Assembly (NCBI GenBank): GCA_033344875.1
Contig: JAWPMO010000001.1
Span: forward strand, 1,327,595-1,391,594
Direction: 5' to 3'
DNA from: Ilumatobacteraceae bacterium
GTDB taxonomy: Bacteria > Actinomycetota > Acidimicrobiia > Acidimicrobiales > Ilumatobacteraceae
Length of the DNA stretch: 64,000 nucleotides
In this document: positions 25,847 through 32,804 of the stretch, in pieces
Layout: each line of letters starts with the position of its first letter
Position numbering within the stretch: position 1 is the stretch's first letter
Translations under genes and position numbers: made by a program
The notes under the pieces: model-generated
The model's database searches: none
Told to the model about the DNA's origin: nothing
The model's input: only the letters and a program-made list of their open reading frames with translations

Positions 25847-26899
25847 TCACGACTCGGGGACGATGACGGCGCGACCCAGCACCCGTCCGGCGGCGAGATC
25901 GCGGTACGCCTGTGCGCCGTCGTCGAGGGAATACGTCGTCGACTCGACACTCACCAGGCCGCGAGCCGCCAGGTTCAGCAACTCCACCAACTCGGGACGT
26001 GTTCCCCAGTAGGTGGTCTGCATGCTCACCTCGTACGGCTGCGAGAAGAACGAGAACGGCACCGCTCCACCGGCGATCCCCACCAGGGTGATGTCGCCGA
26101 GCGGGCGCGAGGCCGCCTGGGCGAGTTCGAGGGTCGATTGGGCACCGACGAAATCGAGGATGACGTCGGCACCGAGGCCACCGGTGATCTCCCGGATCGT
26201 CTCGGCGGCGTGCTCATCCGACATGACCGCGTGATCGGCGCCGTGCTGCGTGGCGAGCTCCAACGCATCCGCCTTGAGGTCGACGGCGATCACCGTCGCC
26301 GAGGTCGTCGCCCTCACGAGCTGCACCCCGAGGTGGCCCAGGCCGCCGACACCGATCACGACGACGTGCGAGTCGGGCGTCATCTTCGGCCACGACCGAC
26401 GCACCGCGTGGTACGGCGTCAGGCCGGCGTCGGTCAGCGGCGCCGCGACAGCCGGTGAGAGCCCCGTCGGCAACGGGACGAGCAGTCGCTCGGCCGGAAC
26501 GAGGAGATAGTCGGCCATACCGCCATCGAGTCCGAGCCCGCCGCCGCCTCCCGGTACCGGGGCGTCGGCCGGGTTCTCGCAGTAGATCTCGATGCCCAAC
26601 CGGCAGCGCGGGCACGTGCCGCACCCCCACGGGCCGTAGACGGCGACGGCGTCACCCTCCGCGACCATCGTGACGCCGTCGCCGATCGAATCGACCCACC
26701 CGGCGTTCTCGTGGCCCAGTGTGAACGGTGGTGACCAGGGCAGCATCCCACCTTCGAAGTCGTGCATCAGGTGCAGGTCGGAGTGACAGGCGCCCGCACC
26801 GCCGACCTTGACCACCACCTCGCCCGGGCCGGGCGTCGGTTTGTCGACCTCGACCAGTTCGGGTTCCGACTTCCAGTCCATGAGTCGCAACGCGCGCAT
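25847..26899 (-). CDS. Zinc-dependent alcohol dehydrogenase (MDR superfamily)
   Basis: 350 residues. Catalytic zinc ligands Cys38 (GACHSD), His63/Glu64 (LGHENAG) and a later Asp/Cys; structural zinc Cys93, Cys96, Cys99 and Cys107 (CGTCPRC...C). The Rossmann motif is VVIGVGGLGHLGVQLV, followed by an acidic residue in VDLKAD that favours NAD. It oxidises alcohols or reduces aldehydes in the cytosol; the substrate is not predictable. A strong ribosome site (GAGGGAGG, 7 nt from the ATG) fixes the start. It is downstream of nrdJ on the same strand but separated by a terminator hairpin. Confidence 0.9.
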   Translation of the reverse strand: MRALRLMDWKSEPELVEVDKPTPGPGEVVVKVGGAGACHSDLHLMHDFEGGMLPWSPPFTLGHENAGWVDSIGDGVTMVAEGDAVAVYGPWGCGTCPRCRLGIEIYCENPADAPVPGGGGGLGLDGGMADYLLVPAERLLVPLPTGLSPAVAAPLTDAGLTPYHAVRRSWPKMTPDSHVVVIGVGGLGHLGVQLVRATTSATVIAVDLKADALELATQHGADHAVMSDEHAAETIREITGGLGADVILDFVGAQSTLELAQAASRPLGDITLVGIAGGAVPFSFFSQPYEVSMQTTYWGTRPELVELLNLAARGLVSVESTTYSLDDGAQAYRDLAAGRVLGRAVIVPES

Positions 26900-27005
26900 C
26901 TCAGTACCTCCCTCGGTTGGATCGACGACACCTCGCCGACACGTCCAACGGTACGGACCGACGTGTTCGGCGACCAGGGGAATTCGTCCCGCGCCCGGAC
27001 GCGCA

Positions 27006-27033
27006 ACGGCCCCGGGGCGAACCCCGGGGCCGT
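27006..27033 (-). terminator. Intrinsic terminator hairpin of nrdJ
   Basis: A perfect 12-bp stem (arms 27006-27017 and 27022-27033) with a four-base loop that reads UUCG in the nrdJ transcript, an unusually stable tetraloop. It begins 19 bases after the nrdJ stop. No U-tract follows, as is common in GC-rich actinobacteria. Confidence 0.75.
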
Positions 27034-27052
27034 CGTCAGCGTGGGTGACGGG

Positions 27053-29908
27053 TCAGCTGCAGCCGCTGGTGCTGCCGCACGACGGGCAGGCGTGGCAGCT
27101 GCCGGCCCGCACCATGTGCACGCCGCACTGCATGCACATCGGCGCGTCGATCGGCTTCGAACCGGTGATGCCGCGGGCCGGGGTGTTGTCCTCGACCGTG
27201 GGCGCCAGGGCTCCCGACTCCATGCCGGCCACGAGCTCGTCGACCGACGGGATGCTGGCCGGATCGGGAATGATCTCGGAACCGTTGGTCGTCTCCGTCA
27301 CCTGCTCCTCGACTCCGGGCAGGGTCGGCTGCGTGCGCTCGGCGATGGTGAAGATGCCGAGTTCGGCGCGCTCGTCGTAGCTCATGTACTCGAGCGCCAT
27401 GCGACGCACCAGGTAGTCGACGATCGATCCGGCGAACCGGACGTCGGGATCGTCGGTCATACCGGCCGGCTCGAACTTCATGTTCGTGAACGCCTCGACG
27501 TAGGCCCGCAGGGGCACGCCGTACTGGAGGCCGTGGCTGATCGACTTGGCGAGCGCATCCATGATGCCCGACAGGGTCGAGCCCTGCTTCGACACCGTCA
27601 ACCACACCTCGCCCGGCTGACCGTTCTCGTACTCACCGATGGTGGCGAAGCCCTTGAGGTCGGCGACCCGGAACTCGAACGTCTTCGACGTGCGCGTCCG
27701 CGGCAGCTTCTGGCGGATCGGCTTGTGGACGATCTTCTCGACGATCTTCTCGACGACTTCGGTGGTGGCGGCGACACCGTCGCTCGCACCCTCCTTCTTG
27801 GCGGTCGAGAGCGGCTGGCCGACCTTGCAGTTGTCGCGGTAGACGGCGACGGCCTTGAGCCCGAGTTCCCAGCTGAGCTGGTGCAGCTCCTCGACGTCTT
27901 CGATCGACGCCTCTTCGGGCATGTTGACCGTCTTGGAGATGGCGCCCGACAGGAACGGCTGCACCGCACCCATCATCCGGACGTGGCCCTCGTAGTGGAT
28001 CGTGTTGTCGCCCATGGAGCAGGCGAACACCGACACGTGCTCGGCAGCGAGGTGCGGTGCACCCAGGATCGACTTCTGCTCGTCGATGTAGGCGATGATG
28101 TCGTCGACCTGCTGGGCGTCGTAGCCCAGCCGGCGCAGCGCCCGCGGGATCGTCTGGTTGACGATCGACATCGTGCCGCCGCCGACCAACTTCTTCATCT
28201 TGACCAGGCCGAGGTCGGGCTCGATGCCGGTCGTGTCGCAGTCCATCATCAGACCGATCGTGCCGGTCGGCGCCAGGACCGAGGCCTGGCTGTTGCGGAC
28301 GCCGTGCTCCTGGCCGTCGCGCACGGCGTTCTCCCATGCCCGCTGACCGGCAGAGAGCAGGTCGTCGGGTACGACATCGTCGTTGTCGATCTGGTAGCTG
28401 GCGTCACGGTGCATGCCGAGCACTCGGAGCATGTGCTCCTCGTTGGCCTCGAAGCCCTCGAACGGACCGAGGCGGGCCGCGGTCTTGGCGCTGGTGGCAT
28501 AGGCGTGGCCGGTCATGAGCGACGTGAGCGCACCGGCCCAGGCCCGGCCCTCGGCCGAGTCGTAGGCGTGACCGAGCGCCATGAGCAGTGCGCCGAGGTT
28601 GGCGTACCCGATGCCGAGCTGACGGAACTTGCGGCTCGTCTCGCCGATCTCGGGCGTCGGGTAGTCGGCGCGACCGACCAGGATCTCCTGGGCGGTGAAG
28701 ACGGTCTCGATCGTGTGCATGTAGCCGTCGACGTCGAAGCTGTCGGAACCGTTGTCGGCGTTGAGGTCGAGGTACTTCAGCAGGTTGATCGACGCCAGGT
28801 TGCACGCCGAGTTGTCGAGGTGCATGTACTCCGAGCACGGGTTCGAACCGTTGATGCGGCCCGTGTTGTGGGCGGTGTGCCACTTGTTGATCGTCGTGTC
28901 GAACTGGAGGCCGGGGTCGGCGCACTCCCACGAGGCCTGGGCGATCTGACGCCAGAGGTCACGGGCACGGACGGTCTTGACGACCTCGCCGGTGGTGACG
29001 GCCTTCATGCCCCAATCGGCGTCGTCGACGACGGCCTGCATGAACTCGTCGGTGACCCGCACCGAGTTGTTGGCGTTCTGGTACTGGATCGAGTACGAGT
29101 CGGCGCCGTCGAGGTCCATGTCGAAGCCGTTGTCGCGCAGCACACGAGCCTTGCGCTCCTCTTTGACCTTGCACCAGATGAACTCTTCGACATCGGGGTG
29201 GTCGACGTCGAGGATGACCATCTTGGCCGCACGGCGGGTCTTGCCACCCGACTTGATGGTGCCGGCCGACGAGTCGGCGCCGCGCATGAAGCTGACCGGA
29301 CCCGACGCGGTGCCGCCGCCCTCGAGCAGCTCGACGCTGGACCGGATCTTCGACAGGTTCACACCCGAGCCCGAACCACCCTTGAAGATGACGCCCTCTT
29401 CGCGGTACCAGTTCAGGATCGAACTCATCTTGTCGTCGACCGACAGGATGAAGCAGGCGCTCGCCTGCTGGGGGACGTCCTTGACGCCGATGTTGAACCA
29501 CACCGGGCTGTTGAACGCTGCCCGCTGCGTCACCAGGATGTACTTCAGCTCGTCGCTGAAGGCCTGCTCTTCGTCGGCGTCGGCGAAGTAGTCGCCCTCG
29601 CGGCCCCAGGTGACGATCGTGTCGACGACCCGATCGATGACCTGCCGCAACGAGCTCTCGCGCTCGGGCGTGCCGAGCGTGCCCCGGAAGTACTTCTGGG
29701 TGACGATGTTCGTGGCGTTGACCGACCACGACGCCGGGAACTCGACGTCGAGCTGTTCGAAGGCGACCGTGCCGTCTTTCCAGTTGGTGATCCGTGCGTC
29801 ACGGCGCTCCCACACGACCTCGTCGTACGGGTCGACACCAGGCGAGGTGAAGAGCCGACGGAGACCGATCCGACCGGTGGCGGACAGCCGTTCAGGCGCC
29901 AGAGACAT
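27053..29908 (-). CDS. nrdJ: Vitamin B12-dependent (class II) ribonucleotide reductase
   Basis: 951 residues, reducing ribonucleotides to deoxyribonucleotides with adenosylcobalamin as radical source. AFNSPVWFNIG and ACFILSVDD are early active-site motifs. GSNPCSEYMHLDNSACNLA carries the thiyl-radical cysteine region, and VLAPTGTIGLMMDCDTTGIE the substrate loop. The C-terminus is a Cys-rich tail (MCMQCG, CHACPSCG, SGC) that shuttles reducing equivalents and may bind zinc. The ATG at 29908 has AAGGAA just upstream and gives the family N-terminus; the longer frame to 30004 runs through the NrdR boxes. No cobalamin riboswitch is seen upstream. It is probably repressed by NrdR (see boxes). Confidence 0.96.
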   Translation of the reverse strand: MSLAPERLSATGRIGLRRLFTSPGVDPYDEVVWERRDARITNWKDGTVAFEQLDVEFPASWSVNATNIVTQKYFRGTLGTPERESSLRQVIDRVVDTIVTWGREGDYFADADEEQAFSDELKYILVTQRAAFNSPVWFNIGVKDVPQQASACFILSVDDKMSSILNWYREEGVIFKGGSGSGVNLSKIRSSVELLEGGGTASGPVSFMRGADSSAGTIKSGGKTRRAAKMVILDVDHPDVEEFIWCKVKEERKARVLRDNGFDMDLDGADSYSIQYQNANNSVRVTDEFMQAVVDDADWGMKAVTTGEVVKTVRARDLWRQIAQASWECADPGLQFDTTINKWHTAHNTGRINGSNPCSEYMHLDNSACNLASINLLKYLDLNADNGSDSFDVDGYMHTIETVFTAQEILVGRADYPTPEIGETSRKFRQLGIGYANLGALLMALGHAYDSAEGRAWAGALTSLMTGHAYATSAKTAARLGPFEGFEANEEHMLRVLGMHRDASYQIDNDDVVPDDLLSAGQRAWENAVRDGQEHGVRNSQASVLAPTGTIGLMMDCDTTGIEPDLGLVKMKKLVGGGTMSIVNQTIPRALRRLGYDAQQVDDIIAYIDEQKSILGAPHLAAEHVSVFACSMGDNTIHYEGHVRMMGAVQPFLSGAISKTVNMPEEASIEDVEELHQLSWELGLKAVAVYRDNCKVGQPLSTAKKEGASDGVAATTEVVEKIVEKIVHKPIRQKLPRTRTSKTFEFRVADLKGFATIGEYENGQPGEVWLTVSKQGSTLSGIMDALAKSISHGLQYGVPLRAYVEAFTNMKFEPAGMTDDPDVRFAGSIVDYLVRRMALEYMSYDERAELGIFTIAERTQPTLPGVEEQVTETTNGSEIIPDPASIPSVDELVAGMESGALAPTVEDNTPARGITGSKPIDAPMCMQCGVHMVRAGSCHACPSCGSTSGCS

Positions 29909-29956
29909 AAGTGATTCCTTCCGAAGTGACGAGCAACCGTGGCGCCGGCGACGGCG

Positions 29957-29972
29957 ACACAAGATGTTGTTG
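29957..29972. promoter_or_regulatory. NrdR box 1 (nrdJ leader)
   Basis: ACACAAGATGTTGTTG matches the NrdR consensus acaCwAtATaTwGtgt at 12 of 16 positions. It lies in the nrdJ 5' leader, 42 bp centre-to-centre (four helical turns) from box 2. Confidence 0.7.
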
Positions 29973-29998
29973 GGTTTCCCCCGTACCCGCCCCGGGAG

Positions 29999-30014
29999 CC
30001 ACAACAGGTTGTGT
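29999..30014. promoter_or_regulatory. NrdR box 2 (nrdJ leader)
   Basis: CCACAACAGGTTGTGT matches the NrdR consensus at 12 of 16 positions, with strong outer arms (CACAA / TTGTG). Just downstream of the predicted nrdJ transcription start, so bound NrdR would block initiation or escape. Confidence 0.7.
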
Positions 30015-30034
30015 GCACTCGGGGAGGGCTGCGT

Positions 30035-30064
30035 ATTACACCACTGTAGTTACAGCGATGTCAA
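30035..30064 (-). promoter_or_regulatory. nrdJ promoter
   Basis: On the minus strand: -35 TTGACA (30059-30064), an 18-base spacer, and -10 TGTAAT (30035-30040), close to the vegetative consensus and the best promoter in the window. Start of transcription would be near 30028. The spacer contains the inverted repeat CTGTA-2-TACAG (30044-30055), a possible second operator. Confidence 0.7.
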
Positions 30065-30397
30065 CGGTTGGCGGCCGTTGGATCGAAACAATCCCCTGAC
30101 CAGCCGCGACGCGAGCCTCACGGCATCCATTTCGATTCGCACCGTGGGCAGCGCGACACACAGGTTCAGAGCTCCGAGCTCCAGGTGGTCGGTTGCCGGT
30201 TCGCCCCCAACGCGTCCAACTTCCGGCCGTCTTCCACATGTTCGTCCGTGTGTCGCGCCACCTCCCGGCACGGACGCCCACCATACGGACACCTCCTTGT
30301 GGAACGGAAGGGGACAACCGTGTGAATTCGAAGGAGTTTCTGTGACTTGCCCTGTGGACATCGGTCGACTTACCCACAACCTGCCAAGATCGACGCC
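30065..30397. other. Intergenic region between the nrdJ promoter and the RibD-like gene
   Basis: About 330 bases without a credible gene. Near its right end are two DnaA-box-like 9-mers: ATGTCCACA on the minus strand (30353-30361) and TTACCCACA on the plus strand (30370-30378), each one base from a common DnaA box. The rest shows no clear promoter, repeat or RNA structure. Confidence 0.4.
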
Positions 30398-31111
30398 ATG
30401 ACGGCGCCGACGACCGCACCACCGACGCTGCGGCGTCTGCTCCCCCATCCGGCGGCCGCGATCTCGGTCCGAGCCGCCTACGACGTCGAACGCCCCGAAC
30501 GGTCCGACCGCCCCTGGGTCGGGCTCTGCATGGTGACCAGCCTCGACGGGTCGATCGCCGTCGGCGGCACCTCGGGCACGCTCGGGAACGCGAACGACCT
30601 CGAGATCCTGCTCACGCTCCGGAGCCTGGCCGACCTGCTGTTGGTCGGCGCCGGCACGGTGAGCGGTGAGGGGTACGGCCCCCCGAAGAAGCCCGGCCAA
30701 CGGATCGGCGTGGTCACCAATCGCGGCAGCGTCGATCTCGACAGCGCACTGTTCACGAGTGGCGCCGGCTTCGTGATCACCAGCGAGCGGACCGAGATCG
30801 ACGACTCTCGGGTCGACGTGCTGCGCGCCGGCCGCGACCAGGTCGACATCGCGACCGCACTCGGCCGACTCGACGAGGTGACGCCGGGCGTCCGCTACGT
30901 CCAGGCCGAAGGCGGCGCCCGGTTCAACGCCAGCCTGCTCGACGCCGACGTCATCGACGAACTCGACCTCACCCTGTCGCCGCATCTGGTTGGCGGCGTG
31001 GGGCCCCGGCTCACGGCCGGGGCCGACGAGGCGATGCGCGACTACGCCCTCGCCCATCTCCTCGCCGACGACGAAGGATTCGTGTTCAGCCGTTGGCTCC
31101 GAGCTTGCTGA
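30398..31111 (+). CDS. RibD C-terminal-type (dihydrofolate reductase-fold) pyrimidine reductase family protein
   Basis: 237 residues. VGLCMVTSLDGSIAVGG and LLLVGAGTVSGEGYGPP are the NADPH/substrate motifs of the RibD C-terminal domain family, and VRYVQAEGGARFNASLL gives the second nucleotide-binding loop. In riboflavin synthesis this domain reduces 5-amino-6-ribosylamino-uracil phosphate; stand-alone actinobacterial versions are often of unknown substrate. The deaminase half is absent. The ATG at 30398 is preferred over upstream in-frame starts because it keeps the normal length. Its 3' end overlaps the convergent nrdR by 26 bases. Confidence 0.8.
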   Translation: MTAPTTAPPTLRRLLPHPAAAISVRAAYDVERPERSDRPWVGLCMVTSLDGSIAVGGTSGTLGNANDLEILLTLRSLADLLLVGAGTVSGEGYGPPKKPGQRIGVVTNRGSVDLDSALFTSGAGFVITSERTEIDDSRVDVLRAGRDQVDIATALGRLDEVTPGVRYVQAEGGARFNASLLDADVIDELDLTLSPHLVGGVGPRLTAGADEAMRDYALAHLLADDEGFVFSRWLRAC

Positions 31112-31550
31112 GCAGCTCGAGTTCGCTCTGGAAGTCGGACGCGGCGTCGAAGTTCTTGTAGACCGAGGCGAACCGCAGATACGCGACCTCATCGAGTCCA
31201 CGAAGACGTTCGAGCACGGCGAGGCCGACCCGACTCGACGAGACCTCTCCCCCACCGGCCAGACGGATCTCGTCTTCGACCTCGACCGCCAACCGTTCGA
31301 TCGCCTCGTCGTCGACCGAACGACCCTTGGCCGCCGAGCGAACCCCGTGGACGATCTTGGACCGGTCGAACAGTTCGGTCGCTCCGGTCGACTTCACGAT
31401 GACGAGCGGCACTTCCTCGACCCGCTCGAACGTCGTGAACCGATGGGTACACGACACACACTGCCGGCGTCGGCGGACCGACGCACCTTCCTGGGCGAGC
31501 CGCGAATCGACCACCTTGGTGTCGTCGGCACGACAGACGGGACAATGCAC
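31086..31550 (-). CDS. nrdR: Transcriptional repressor NrdR
   Basis: 154 residues. The zinc ribbon uses Cys3, Cys6, Cys31 and Cys34 (CPVC and CVSC); the ATP-cone domain follows from about 46 to 136 (VIVKSTGATELFDRSKIVHGVR onward, quoted in part). NrdR senses ATP/dATP and represses ribonucleotide reductase genes. The GTG at 31550 is set by MHCPVC, with TAGCCT 6 nt upstream. Its likely target nrdJ lies about 1.2 kb away with two NrdR boxes. It is downstream of the SOS-linked LysM gene on the same strand, as in mycobacteria. Confidence 0.96.
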   Translation of the reverse strand: MHCPVCRADDTKVVDSRLAQEGASVRRRRQCVSCTHRFTTFERVEEVPLVIVKSTGATELFDRSKIVHGVRSAAKGRSVDDEAIERLAVEVEDEIRLAGGGEVSSSRVGLAVLERLRGLDEVAYLRFASVYKNFDAASDFQSELELLSKLGANG

Positions 31551-31556
31551 GGCGCC

Positions 31557-31562
31557 AGGCTA
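31557..31562 (-). promoter_or_regulatory. Predicted -10 hexamer (TAGCCT) of nrdR
   Basis: TAGCCT on the minus strand ends 6 nt before the GTG at 31550, so nrdR may have its own leaderless promoter besides read-through from the LysM gene. Confidence 0.4.
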
Positions 31563-31607
31563 CTGAGTCGCCGGCCGGCGACGCGAACGGCACCGGAGCC
31601 GACTCAG
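31563..31607 (-). terminator. Inverted repeat spanning the LysM gene stop codon
   Basis: CTGAGTCG (31563-31570) and CGACTCAG (31600-31607) form an 8-bp stem that includes the LysM stop codon. An alternative 16-base perfect palindrome sits inside at 31567-31582. It may attenuate read-through from the SOS-controlled LysM gene into nrdR; no U-tract. Confidence 0.35.
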
Positions 31608-31990
31608 GGCAACACGACCTGCTGGCCGGCCTGGATCGAGGCGCCGCCATTGAGATCGACCAGCTTGTCGACGTACCGGTGGACCGACACGTCACCCCGA
31701 TGGGCCTGTGCGATCGACCACAACGTGTCGCCCGGCTGCGCCGTGACGGTCGATCGAGCCGGTGTTGGCCGACTCGCGGCGGCGGAGGCAGGTTCGCCAC
31801 CGGAGCCGGCCAACACGTCGTGGGTGACCACGAGCCCGACGGCGACCACGACGGCCAGCAGGCCGCCGACGACGGCCCGCCGCCGCTGATAGGTGCGGGC
31901 GGTCGCCGGACGCCTCGGGGCGGTCTGCGCCCCGAACGTCGGCTCCACGTTCATCGCCGTGGTCATCGTTGTGGTCATCGTTGCGTTCAT
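31604..31990 (-). CDS. LysM-domain membrane protein, likely SOS-induced division inhibitor (Rv2719c/YneA-like)
   Basis: 128 residues: a short cytosolic N-terminus, one membrane helix (about 39-58), a Ser/Pro/Ala linker, and a LysM domain (about 82-128, TVTAQPGDTLWSIAQAH onward) that would bind peptidoglycan. Divergent from lexA. In Mycobacterium the gene at this position (Rv2719c/ChiZ), and in Bacillus YneA, is a LexA-controlled cell division suppressor; the same role is inferred from position and build. Its promoter (32067-32095) has a perfect LexA box in the spacer. Confidence 0.82.
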   Translation of the reverse strand: MNATMTTTMTTAMNVEPTFGAQTAPRRPATARTYQRRRAVVGGLLAVVVAVGLVVTHDVLAGSGGEPASAAASRPTPARSTVTAQPGDTLWSIAQAHRGDVSVHRYVDKLVDLNGGASIQAGQQVVLP

Positions 31991-32045
31991 CTCGAAGGAA
32001 CTCCCAACTCATTCGACGAGGTCGGCGCCCGGTGGATCGACCACC

Positions 32046-32059
32046 CGAACACCTGTACG
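32046..32059. promoter_or_regulatory. LexA box A (imperfect)
   Basis: CGAACACCTGTACG matches CGAAC-4-GTTCG with one mismatch. Located around the predicted start of the LysM transcript. Confidence 0.55.
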
Positions 32060-32060
32060 G

Positions 32061-32074
32061 AGAACAGTTGTACC
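32061..32074. promoter_or_regulatory. LexA box B (weak)
   Basis: AGAACAGTTGTACC matches the LexA consensus with three mismatches and overlaps the LysM -10. It directly abuts box C. Confidence 0.35.
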
Positions 32075-32095
32075 CGAACAATCGTTCGACGTCAA
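32067..32095 (-). promoter_or_regulatory. Promoter of the LysM gene
   Basis: Minus strand -35 TTGACG (32090-32095), 17-base spacer, -10 TACAAC (32067-32072). LexA box C occupies the spacer entirely, so LexA should exclude polymerase. Confidence 0.65.
32075..32088. promoter_or_regulatory. LexA box C (perfect)
   Basis: CGAACAATCGTTCG is a perfect actinobacterial/Gram-positive SOS box, lying between the -35 and -10 of the LysM promoter. Confidence 0.9.
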
Positions 32096-32104
32096 CCCGA
32101 AGAT

Positions 32105-32118
32105 CGAACAGATGTCCC
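32105..32118. promoter_or_regulatory. LexA box D (half-site)
   Basis: CGAACAGATGTCCC has a perfect left arm and a poor right arm. It directly abuts box E. Confidence 0.35.
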
Positions 32119-32132
32119 CGAACAGGTGTTTG
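32119..32132. promoter_or_regulatory. LexA box E (one mismatch)
   Basis: CGAACAGGTGTTTG differs from the consensus at one arm position and overlaps the lexA -35. Confidence 0.65.
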
Positions 32133-32158
32133 ACTCTCCGACCGAACAGCCGTACGAT
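32130..32158 (+). promoter_or_regulatory. lexA promoter
   Basis: -35 TTGACT (32130-32135), 17-base spacer, -10 TACGAT (32153-32158). The ATG at 32165 is 6 nt after the -10, so lexA mRNA is probably leaderless. Boxes E and F overlap it, fitting autorepression. Confidence 0.7.
32143..32156. promoter_or_regulatory. LexA box F (one mismatch)
   Basis: CGAACAGCCGTACG differs from the consensus at one arm position and covers the spacer and part of the -10 of lexA. Confidence 0.65.
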
Positions 32159-32164
32159 GTCGGT

Positions 32165-32797
32165 ATGGCCGACAAGAAGATCAGCGCTCGCCAACAACAG
32201 ATCCTCGAGTTCATCTCCGAGCAGATGCGCGACCGCGGGTATCCCCCGTCGGTTCGTGAGATCGGCGAGGCCGTCGGCCTGACGTCGCCGTCCACGGTGC
32301 ACAGCCATCTGAACACGCTGTCCCGCCTGGGGTACCTGCGCCGCGACCCGACCAAGCCCCGCGCGATCGAGGTTCGGTGGGATCCGAACTCCGGCGTGGT
32401 GATGGACCGCCGTCCGGTGCAGCACGTGCCGCTGGTCGGCGACGTCGCGGCCGGCACCGACGTGCTGGCACAGGAGAACGTCGAAGAGCTCTACCCGATG
32501 CCGTCCGACTTCACCGGTTCCGGTGATCTCTTCATGCTCCGGGTTCGAGGCGACTCGATGGTCGACGTCGGCATCCTCGACGGCGACTTCGTGATCGCCG
32601 CCCAGCAGAACACGGCCAACCAGGGTGACATCGTCGTCGCCGGGATCCCCGGCGACGAGGCCACGGTCAAGACCTATCGGGTCGAGGGAACCGAGATCGT
32701 GCTCGTGCCCGCCAACCCGACGATGGAACCGATGCGATTCTCTCCCGACGACGTGACCGTCTTCGGTCGTGTCGTCACCGTGATGCGACGCCTCTGA
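32165..32797 (+). CDS. lexA: SOS repressor LexA
   Basis: 210 residues. Winged helix-turn-helix DNA-binding domain at 1-70 (recognition region EAVGLTSPSTVHSHLNTL), self-cleavage site Ala96-Gly97, catalytic Ser131 (RGDSMVD) and Lys169 (ATVKTY). RecA filaments trigger self-cleavage and derepress the SOS regulon. The ATG at 32165 gives the standard MADKKISARQ N-terminus. Divergent from the LysM gene over a dense block of LexA boxes; recA is also in this window with a perfect box. Confidence 0.97.
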   Translation: MADKKISARQQQILEFISEQMRDRGYPPSVREIGEAVGLTSPSTVHSHLNTLSRLGYLRRDPTKPRAIEVRWDPNSGVVMDRRPVQHVPLVGDVAAGTDVLAQENVEELYPMPSDFTGSGDLFMLRVRGDSMVDVGILDGDFVIAAQQNTANQGDIVVAGIPGDEATVKTYRVEGTEIVLVPANPTMEPMRFSPDDVTVFGRVVTVMRRL

Positions 32798-32804
32798 CGT
32801 CGGG

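Noticed and set aside
26762-29914. A 1,050-codon open frame on the plus strand opposite nrdJ
   Set aside because: It mirrors nrdJ, a certain gene, and its protein is an Arg/Asp/Val/Gly-rich composition artefact of GC-rich codon bias with no domain.
29909-30034. Cobalamin riboswitch upstream of the B12-dependent reductase
   Set aside because: The leader is short and occupied by two NrdR boxes; I see no B12-box core or long structured leader.
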